A stretch of 64,000 bases of DNA from Talaromyces rugulosus (lineage: Eukaryota > Ascomycota > Eurotiomycetes > Eurotiales > Trichocomaceae). The stretch covers positions 1,922,001 to 1,986,000 of the forward strand of contig NC_049561.1 in assembly GCF_013368755.1 (NCBI RefSeq), written 5' to 3'. A model generated the notes under the pieces. The model was given only the letters and a program-made list of their open reading frames with translations, searched no databases and had not been told where the DNA came from. A program made the position numbers and the translations under genes. This document shows positions 42,836 to 51,704 of the stretch, in pieces. The number at the start of each line of letters is the position of its first letter. Position 1 is the stretch's first letter.

Positions 42836-43143
42836 GACACCGGTGCCAGATGATCATAAATTTTGTGCGATCTCTATTCTATTGCGCGTACATTTTGATT
42901 TATATATATAGCCCTTGAGATAGATTTCATATCCAATATATTTGACTAGTATGTGATAACATTGCAAATTCAATACAAAAAGAACACCGTGCCCGAAATA
43001 CATCAATTGTAATCTCAATTTCAAATCCCCTATTGACATGTAGTTCCCAAAACGATACATTCTAAACGCCGCATCCGCAAAAGCTTTCTGATTTCATGTC
43101 GACACTGGGCTTGTGCATGCCCCCAAACTCCATTGATGTCGTT
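42836..43143. other. Convergent 3' region
   Basis: 308 bases, AT-rich with TATATA runs, between convergent stops. No gene seen. Confidence 0.55.
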
Positions 43144-43426
43144 TCATGCAACATTGAACTTGGCCTCGATCTGGGCCATCTGTTCCTTTAACTGCTGCTG
43201 GTGGGACTCGCGGTCTGGAGCTCTGTCTGGGAGATAGTACGGCTGGGATTTTGGTCTGGCCTGAAGATATCTCTGCAGGCTAGTATCGCTTGGTGCTTGC
43301 CCTTGGATTTGGGATAGATTTTCAGAGGTGAGCGCTTGTGGCCTGTTCAGAGTCCGATGTTAGCATCGACACTATGATCTGCTTTAGGGAAACATACTGG
43401 ATATGATGGCCATTTGGTTGTGACAT
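43144..43426 (-). CDS. Small two-exon protein of 75 residues
   Basis: Exons 43398-43426 and 43144-43342. The intron has a GTATGT donor, a GCTAAC branch site and an AACAG acceptor, the best-formed intron signals in this part of the window. The spliced product begins MSQPNGHHIQ, continues PQALTSENLSQIQGQAPSDT and ends EQMAQIEAKFNVA. It is hydrophilic and rich in Gln, with a C-terminal predicted helix (residues about 55-72, DRESHQQQLKEQMAQIEAKF) and a Tyr/Pro-rich centre (KSQPYYLPDR). It has no cysteines, signal peptide or membrane span. I do not recognise the family. The consensus splice sites and compact frame argue for a real gene, and the short helix suggests a subunit that works by binding a partner. 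Neither exon is long enough to stand out as an ORF alone. Confidence 0.65.
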
Positions 43427-46376
43427 TGTAAGACTTGGGTTGATCAATAGGTCTTTAAAGAAACTTGGTAACTAGCAACTTTAGTGATGTTTGGTATGAC
43501 TAGAACAGATGCTATTAAAACAGCGGAGCCCATGTTTATATAGAAAATGGAAGACAAGGACAAGGCACCCTCGCATTTAAGCAGGTCAATGATGATCTCC
43601 ACCGACTCGTTGGCTGTGCAGGCAGTTATTGTTGGTATGACCTGAAATCGACCAGTGAGGAAGCTCTGATGGCCTTTGGTCATGGGTATGGGTGTTCCTC
43701 CTCCTCATCTTCCTCCTCCGTTCTCTCCTGTGTCAGCCCAAGGCGCTTTAGAACTTAGCCTAAAGAGTCATGTGTAATCGGGCGGGTCAGTGATTGAACA
43801 AATGCGCGAGCCATGAGCGCACCACATTCGTCCTATAGAATCAAGTGCTATAGGCATCAGAGTGGCGGTGACGGTTAACTTGGGTTCATAGAGATCGGCG
43901 TTGTTGTCAAGGCTCACACGAGGCAATACCTTAGCGGCAGCCTTGCATGGATCAGAACATGTACAGAGTCCGCAAAACGTGTGAAGTCAATGTGCGGCAG
44001 TGTAGAAGGACACAAACGCACGCGCCGTAAAAGGGAATGACGAGGCATATTTGTTCAGTTTCTGCATCTTGGCCATTTTTATTTGTCATTATTTGTAGAT
44101 CATCCAGGCTTCTCTCTATCATGGCTGCTGCCTTGCATCACAGCGCCGCACGAAGTCGGAACTCGAGTGCTAAATTTTAGCGCGATAAATCTATCGACGG
44201 AGGGTTTATACCCAAGTCATAATGCAGGAACGTGACTGTACAGCCCAGTCTGCAGTCCAGTCTGCGTAACATTACAACGAGCCATTTTCCGAGAGCGCCG
44301 CGCTGCCCATGCCGTTTTTTCCCCTCCCTCGGAGAGGAGGATCTATGCAGTGTTGAGCTGTGTCTGGGTCTGGGTCTTTGACTCGCGTAAGCTTCTAATG
44401 TCGATCAGAATTTGGATTATTGAAATTAATGCTTATAAGAAATAAGCCATGATAACATAAGTCTAGATTCCTAGGAATCTCGAGGAATCTAGAACCTAGA
44501 ATCTAGACCATGGGTCCTGAGGACATCACCGACGGGCCGCACCGAGCTCCACCCACACTTAATCGACCCTTTTTTTTTTGGGCGAACTACATCAAATATT
44601 CTCTCTCGTAAGACAGATCATTTCGCGCTCGAGTCATGGCTGATCATTACTATGCCTTGTAGTCGTCTTGGGTAGGTCTCCGGCGCATTTTCTTTCTCCA
44701 TCTGGGGTCACGCAGTGCATATATGAATTTTTGTCCCTGCAGTGTACATATACCCACGTACCACATGAAAGAGCTGCCGATGCATATGGAACATATGGAA
44801 CGTGGGCGGTTCGTCCGGTTTTAATTTCGCGCAGTGAACATTGCAGTACCCACGGCTCGTCATCGCTTACCCCATAGCTCAGCCTTGCCCCTCTCTCTGA
44901 TCCGAAGAGTCTAGACTATCTCCAGATTTTACTATAAACGATATTAGCGCAGATTATACCGTATGTAAGGGCCACAGATACTTAACACCGGTTACAACAG
45001 CCCCACAATGACACTTGAAAGCGGTGGCCAGAGTAGACAACTGCGAACTATTCTGATGAACCCCCTTGCTCCTGCCAACTCGTCCCAAGGCTGGGTGGCG
45101 TTTGCCCTAAGTTCTAACATGCGATGGTCACGTTTCTGTGCAACATACATACAAGATATGTGCCACATTCCTCGGTCCTTGTTAGACAATCTAGATTGCT
45201 ATAATAATAATTGCTATCATCGATTTTCCACGCTATATTTTTGTGTTGCGATGAGTTCCTTTGGCACTCAGCTGAACGCTGCTTATGCCGCAAATGTTGT
45301 ACCAAACGTGTGCTACGAAGCCGTTATTTGAGATCATAATATCAGGTGTCAATATTAAAATCGCTGGCTGGCTGACCATTCATCTAAAAAGCGCGTGCAA
45401 CTTTTCCAGTAAACACGAACCGGGCGACAACGTAGACCACACCACCTAATTGACATCAGACTTATCCTTGTAAAAAAGCCCTTTCAATGTTCCATTCGTG
45501 CTACGGCCATACGCAAATAATGCGAACCTGGTCGTCGCACAAGGCAACATTCGAGCTGTGTCGTCTACTCATACCGGCTTATTTTTTCCACTTACAGTAA
45601 GAACTTCGGATCAAGACAGACTCACTCCAAGCGAGGACCGATCAACCCTGAGCGCTCTATCATCTAAATCACGACAGGTATAAAACATTCAGGGCCAATT
45701 ACCTGATATATGCAACTACAATTGGTGTATCGCATTAGAAGCGAGTATTCTGACCAACACACCCAGCAATTCCTCATAAAAATAACTTCGGCCTATTCTA
45801 CTAGATTTTAGAATCCGCGTTACTAGGGAGAGTTCCACCACTGTTTTATTAGTACCAACACGCCAAGTATTCTCGGGAAAACGGATGAAAATGATAGATG
45901 ATTCATTCAATCCGGTAATCATGTCGCTCATGGTGTACACAGCAAGTGGGATCCGAAAATCTACAGTGGCACTAATTCACATCATGATGATTTGATCTGC
46001 AAGAAAATATACGATGTGTTTCTAGCAGTTATTCCTGTTGCTATTAGTAAAGTTCATCTTTTATTACCTACTCAGAAGCTTCTAATTGCTATTTGTGTAG
46101 ACTACATGCCCACCTTGATAGATATGCTCAAGACAATACTACCGCGATTTTCCACTTTCGATTGCATCACCAAGCATCATGAACGCGATTGATCATACAA
46201 TACAAACCTGGAAAAATCCACACAAAGGCTATGTTCAAATAAAACGGGGTTGGGAAAAAATGGAGGAAACTTCAGCCAAATCTCCACACCAGCAAGGGTA
46301 GCGTTCCGGAAACGCCCCAATATAGGGATAGACAGGTTACTAGACTGCTGTGTAATAAAAATAAAGAAAAACAAAA
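43427..46376. other. Large intergenic gap, possible relic fragments
   Basis: About 2.95 kb with no intact gene. It holds a dense palindrome cluster (44461-44508) and short open frames at 45498-45683, 45716-45940 and 45992-46192 on both strands. Those frames look more protein-like than their surroundings but carry no start-to-stop structure I can join. The stretch 43700-44900 shows nothing. Confidence 0.45.
44461..44508. repeat. Nested palindrome cluster
   Basis: A perfect 16-base palindrome, AGATTCCTAGGAATCT (44465-44480), lies inside a perfect 10-base inverted repeat (GTCTAGATTC at 44461-44470, GAATCTAGAC at 44499-44508). GAATCT/TCTAGA units recur between. Confidence 0.85.
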
Positions 46377-46496
46377 ACATACAAACAGCTGGGATTCGCT
46401 GGTGGTCACCCACCCAACTACTAACCAGCCGGCGTGTGGCTTAAGTATGGCTGAGCGGACGGGAAGCCCTGTTTTCCACACCCTATGGTCGTATGT
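46377..46496 (-). rRNA. 5S ribosomal RNA
   Basis: Exactly 120 bases on the minus strand. It begins ACATACGACCATAGGGTGTG and ends CAGCTGTTTGTATGT. The ends pair into the terminal helix (ACATAC with GTATGT). The conserved GAAAACAGGGCTTCCCGTCC, CTTAAGCCACACGCCGG and internal control region TTGGGTGGGTGACC are all present, as in filamentous ascomycete 5S genes. A T-rich Pol III terminator (TTTTGTTTTTC) follows immediately. It lies alone in a gap about 1 kb upstream of ATG5, which fits the dispersed single-copy arrangement of 5S genes known in Pezizomycotina. No internal break is visible, so it is probably functional. Confidence 0.96.
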
Positions 46497-47486
46497 ACTG
46501 GAGTGTACACAAAATACGATTGATGTAGGCACCAGGGAAAGCTAGTAGTATCTCCAAATTGGGCGTGGAGCCGCTGGATATGCTAGCCATAGGCCATACT
46601 ACTCCTTAATGTTCCACAACATCAGAGATGACGCGGCTTACCTAGGAAGAAAGAGACAAGTTTAACTTTGCTAAAAAGGAACTCCACAGAAATCCAGTAA
46701 TCAAGTCATTACATGATCGACAACCCAACATTTGAAACCAAGTAGTTGTTCTCGACCGAGTCGTTGGAGAAGATCCCCTTGTTGCTGTAGTCTGCCAAAC
46801 GACAATGATCAATCATTTTATCACTTGCAGCTGTGTCACAGTTTTTGTGAGTAGATTTTAATCTGGGCCCTTCTTACAAAGCATTACCCTGTCGTAATAT
46901 CAACATTAACGAAAGGCTAAGGAGTTCCAGTAAAATCAGCTAAACAATCCCTTCCCCCCCAGGAATTTCCCCTTTTCCCCGATAAATTTAGTCCGTAAGT
47001 TCGTAGCACTTGCCAGAGACAGTGAAATACTCTCACCAATGAGGCATGCCTGCTTCTGAGTAGTAACTTGGTTTCTTTGTAAACAGAGAAATACTTCATG
47101 TCGTCGGTGGTCACGTGACCTCTTCGACGGTGTGACTTCATCTGTCGAGTTGGATTCCCGGACACACTCAACTGTTGACAACTCTCTGCAGAGTACTATG
47201 CTGTTCGATCTGGTCCAATTTTACTCGCCACCATGGTCGTTTTGCGGTGAATTGTCGCCGGCCGTAGAATAAATCACAGATTGTAAGTCATCCAACTACT
47301 TCCATGGCGGGGAAGCAACAATAAATATATGGGCTAGGCAGTAGATGCCACCAAACTTGACTTCAAATGACCTAACCTTCCAATGTTGCTCGAATACCAT
47401 AGATATATTTTCGACTGCTAATTTCATACCTAGATTATTATACCCCGAACTACTCTGTTCTGGTTTTCTTACATACCCACGGAGCC
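46497..47486. promoter_or_regulatory. Upstream region of ATG5 and 5S gene
   Basis: 990 bases with no intact gene. A minus-strand stretch (about 46704-46787) reads like a C-terminal peptide after a TTGGCAG acceptor but has no upstream exon that fits. The proximal part is the ATG5 promoter, where no motif can be assigned. Confidence 0.45.
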
Positions 47487-48597
47487 ATGGTTAGCAGCAG
47501 CGTCACCTCCATTCAAGAGAGGATCTGGCAAGGCAGACTGCCGCTGGAAATTGTCCTAGATCCATCAGAATGCCGGACATATGATCAATCAGATCCTTAT
47601 TTAGTATGGATCTATGTGACTGGACACATCGTTCTTATGCTGACCGACCTAAGATATCATACCCCCGCGTCTCGTATCTCCCGTTTCTACTCCCCCGACT
47701 CCATGCATTCTTCCGCTCGTCACTCATCAACCCTGAAAGCGAATCGCATTCCGGTTGGTTCTCATTCGAAAGTGTCCCTTTAAAATGGCACTATCCTCTA
47801 GGGCTGTTGTACGACATCTATTCCGGCGCAGAGCCTATTTCACGATCAAATTCGACAGATCAGAATTTGACCCAGTCGGTCATTCTCGGAGGCGTAAAGC
47901 CTAATCAGTCATCGGACGAAGATGATAATTCAAGTTCTAGATCAGGGCCCCTACCGTGGCGACTCACATTACATTTCGATAATTGGCCAGACGAAGATCT
48001 TGTGCGACTCGATGCTGAGGGGCTTGTTATGCATGATGCCTTCATTAACAACGTGAAAGAGGCAGATGCACTGCGAATACGAGACGCAAAAGGCATCATG
48101 ACGTTATCCAAGGAGGATACAGCTGGATTCTGGACGGCCGTTCAAAACCGTAAGCTATAGAACTAGACCATTTCACGATATGATATAACTAACCTGGGAA
48201 TCCATCATAAGACGATCTAACTTCTTACCGACGTATCGCCAATTTACTTCTCCCATCGCCATCCCAACCTTTTCGAACTGTACCCGTTCGTGTATTTCTT
48301 CCCCTGCCACCAGATTCAGACAGGCCATCTCTCAAGATTGTTCAATCGCCGCTTCAGCCCTCAACACCCGCCTCGGCGACGGGTACGGTCTCATCTGGTC
48401 GGATGCAGCAGCAGACAGTCGGATCAGCTCTTCACACCCTTCTACCAAACCTATTCCCGAGCCGAAGAATACCGGTACTGGCGAAACCGGTCTTGCATGG
48501 AGTCGTGTTGCCAATGACTGCGCCACTGGAGGAAGTTGCACGCACTGCGGCGTATGTGGACGGGTGGGTAGCAATTGTTATATGTATGGTTGGCTAG
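47487..48597 (+). CDS. atg5: Autophagy protein ATG5
   Basis: Three exons, 47487-47603, 47654-48149 and 48212-48597, all GT-AG and in phase (332 residues). The spliced protein starts MVSSSVTSIQERIWQGRLPL. It contains the ATG5 hallmarks YDQSDPYLISYPRVSYLPFL, WFSFESVPLKWHYPLGLLYD, PWRLTLHFDNWPDEDL and VMHDAFINNVKEAD. Lys174 in the last motif corresponds to the lysine that accepts ATG12. The C-terminal segment (TVGSALHTLLPNLFPSR, then KPVLHGVVLPMTAPLEEVAR) matches the second ubiquitin-like fold. ATG12-ATG5 bound to ATG16 forms the E3-like complex that drives Atg8 lipidation on the growing autophagosome. The last residues (AIVICMVG) are shifted from the usual YIVIR pattern. The gene looks intact. 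Confidence 0.95.
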
Positions 48598-49235
48598 GTT
48601 TATGATTATATATCAAATTAAATGACTTTTTAAAGTCGCTGCTTGTGAATGAGACAGCAAAATGTCGAATAGAAACCGATTGCATTCAATTATTACAGCA
48701 TTGAAACGAACAAAATTCAAAATTTAGGCATATCATTCTTGACTGTATGACTGCCATACATTTTATAATAGATTTAAAGAGCTGTTAATACCAGTTGGCT
48801 ATGTAGTGATAATTTCAAAGCAAGGGGTATCTTGATTGATTCATATTTAGGATATTCCAGCTATCCGTTAAAGCAAGTTTTGGGTTCGCAAAATCAAACA
48901 AATAGGAGAACTAAGTACATGTAGCATTGTATGGCGTGTGCTAATGGGGCCTGGGTCTGTCGGGTATATGTGACAAGCAAAAATGTCAGTCAACGTAAAA
49001 AAAAAAACCAAAAAAAAAACTAAAAAAAAAACTAAAAATGAGAATCGTCACGATATTAACGAAGAGGAGAAATTCTGTAAAGAGTGGCTTCAATCAACAA
49101 CAGTAGAAGGAATGCGCAATAAACATGAACAAGGAAACAGGAACTCGCCATGTCAACAAGAAGGTAACGCCGCAAAGAAAAGTCTGTTTGTACAGTGGTA
49201 TGTAGAACTTTCTTGAGTTAAGATATGTTTCTTAG
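48598..49235. other. Convergent 3' region with A-rich repeat
   Basis: 638 bases between ATG5 and the SAM-PH gene, with three poly-A runs separated by CC/CT (about 48997-49036). No gene seen. Confidence 0.55.
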
Positions 49236-51704
49236 CTAGAACATATTTCCGTTAATTTGGATCGATTCGCCGCTTTCTCGCCCTCGTTTGAGAGCTTTGG
49301 CGAGCATCAATTCTCTCATCCAGTCAATCCTATCGTCTCTGGTCTTGACAGCAAAGTGATGTGACTTTCCATTGTTCATGAAAAAAGCCTTGCGCTCAGC
49401 GCCCGAGTCTTTTCCATTGGCTGAAGGGATTAATGAAAAGGCAAATGCAGCATCGTCCAGAGGACCGTTATTACGCTTCAGAACCGTCTTCTTGAAGGCA
49501 GCAGTAAGTTTGGAGTTAGAGGCTAGTGAGGAACAGGCGACGGCATAGTCATCGACATCAATGTATTCAAGAGCCTTGGAGTCGCGGTGAGAGTCTCGCT
49601 CACTTTCAAACATAGCAAGCTGGGTACCCTTCAAGGTAAAGTGATGGTCCTCCCATTCGTGGCGAAGTAAACGAGTGGTTTTGCGCTTCTTCATCCAACC
49701 GCTGTGCGCAGCGTCATACGCCGTTTGAATGCCCTGCGGAGTATAGTGCAGGTCCTCTGGTCGCTCAATGACAGCCACCCTCCCTTCCTCCACGCGACCC
49801 AGAGATTGTAGGCCGTGAGTGTTGATGGCAGGGGGTTTACGTTGGTATTCTGCTTTTGTAGAGCCCGGACGGACAATAGGCTCGGCAACCATGCGAGCAT
49901 GACCAAACCGCATATTGGGAGGAACAGACTGAGTGATATCCCGAGCAATGGGACCCGCTGGAATCGCAGTTACAGGAACATCCATTTCAGAAAACGGGGT
50001 ACCTTGACGGTAGACATCATCACCAGCGTTGTAGTATTCACCTGACGATCTGTAGAAGTCGCCTGGTGATCCCATTTGGTTATAAGCATAATGTTGGGTC
50101 TCGTGAGAAAAGACTGGTGGATTCTGAAGGATGGACGGTGTGATTGTCCGTAGAGCCGAGAGCTTCGACGCATGCTGTTGTGCGTTTGGGATGGTAAGTT
50201 TTGGAAGCGTGCGTAAGTTTTCAGCCAGGGTTGGACTTGTTTTGTAGGAATCCGGTGACACCTCTTGAGGAGGAGTAGCAGCGTCACTGACTGGTTGCAG
50301 TTTGCTTAAGTGTTGAAAATTGAGATACTGTCGAACACTTTCTTGCGGATCACGAGATCTCATTCCACTGAGCTTCTCCTGGCTCAGGTGGAATTGGGGG
50401 GCTTGTTGAGAACCAAGCAAGTCAGAAGAGGCTACAACAGAAGGTACTGCATCCGGCTTGTAGCCTCGCATCAGATTGGGAGCAGTGGTTGGGTTGCCAG
50501 GGTCGCCTGCAAGAATAGCGTTGCCGTGGTGGACACTATCCTTGGGTAAGTCCTCTGCAAGGCGTGCGAGCTTGAGTTGTTGTCTTTGCCACTTGCGGCA
50601 ATTTTCCCCCTTGGAACACTTGTGCTCTTTGGGGAGTAGTTGTTCAATTGCCACTATGGATGCTGAATCACCAGGGCGGATGTCTTCCGCCTTGTGAGCT
50701 GGCCGGTCTGCGTCACGAGGACAGTGACTTGGGGAAGCAGGACCTTTCTCATCCTCACTTGTTGAGCTATATCCACTCGAAGTATACCCACTAGACATGC
50801 CAGAGTCGTTGAGATCCCCTGTGCTGTTTCTAGCACTGTTTTTAAGGTATTGGATAGAGTTCATCAACCGACGGCGTTTGCCGAAAGATTGAATGTCAAG
50901 CTCTTTCAAGTCCTCGGGTTGTAACTCAAGAAGGATTGACCCCGAGATGTCATTGACAAGAAACCTGTTAACAACACCATCGTCGAATCCTTCGTTCCGC
51001 ATCCATGAAACGACATCTTCGGGGGACCAGCCTCGGACGGTGTCTTCCCAGCTAGAAGCTGCTGATCCCCTACGTATAGGTTCTCCAGTTGATTGACTGG
51101 TATAGGAAGTGCTTGTGTATGGAGTTGTCATATAGGGGGTAGTCATATCACTTGGCCTAACACTGGAGTTGTCGAAGAAAGTTGTTGCAGTGGTCGGCGT
51201 CTTGGCAAGCACCAGGTCGACTTCCATGGTGGACTTAAAGTCGGTCGAATCCATCGAGGCACGAAACAAGTGCGGTCCATTTGGTCCTCGAACCGACCCT
51301 GCGTCACTGTATCTAGCTAGACCATGGGACTCAGGAGTGCGGACGTCCCTGGTCGAAACGGTGGTTACACTGTCCGCGGCCAACTGTGATACATATGTCA
51401 GGTTTCACGTCCTTATAACGGATATTACAGGTGGGGAAGACTTACAGATCCAACGCTTCTTCTAGGCGATTCATCGAAGTAGTCGGAATCATCATCGTAA
51501 TCCGACTCAAAGTCGGTATCGAAGATTTCGGTAGTTTGTGAAGGCGGTCGAGGCTTTGATGACCGGGAAGTATATGGCGCCGTATACTTGGCTCGCCCGA
51601 GTAGGGTCGGTTGCTGAAAAGAGGGATCATATGCCTGGTATGATAATTAGCCAATGCTTTCCCATGTGAGCTCTTCTCTCCAAGATCCCGGGGTTCCTTA
51701 CCAT
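49236..51704 (-). CDS. SAM and PH domain scaffold protein
   Basis: Three exons: 51702-51704 (the ATG alone), 51446-51634 and 49236-51383. The GTAAGG donor sits directly after ATG, and the CCAG acceptor leads to GCATATGAT, giving M-AYDPSFQQPTLLGRAKYT. The second intron joins RRSVGS-LAADSVTT. The product is 779 residues. An N-terminal acidic stretch (DTDFESDYDDDSDYFDESP) precedes a SAM domain (about 175-246, WSPEDVVSWMRNEGFDDG...LNSIQYL-like end) and a Ser-rich linker with a CSKGENCRKWQRQQLKLA motif. A C-terminal PH domain follows (about 623-760, HSGWMKKRKTTRLLRHEWED...DDRIDWMRELM). SAM domains oligomerise and PH domains bind phosphoinositides, so a cortical or signalling scaffold role is inferred. 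It lacks the SH3 domain of the BOI gene in this window and is a separate family. No named ortholog is recognised. Confidence 0.83.

Noticed and set aside
31053..43426. Possible secondary-metabolite or catabolic cluster (reductase, SDR, hydrolase)
   Set aside because: No backbone enzyme, transporter or P450, and core genes such as JIP5 are interspersed. The Zn2Cys6 gene is 12 kb beyond, past ATG5.
46704..46787. Minus-strand C-terminal-like peptide (SNKGIFSNDSVENNYLVSN) after a CAG acceptor
   Set aside because: No upstream exon on the minus strand could be joined in phase. At this length it may be chance.
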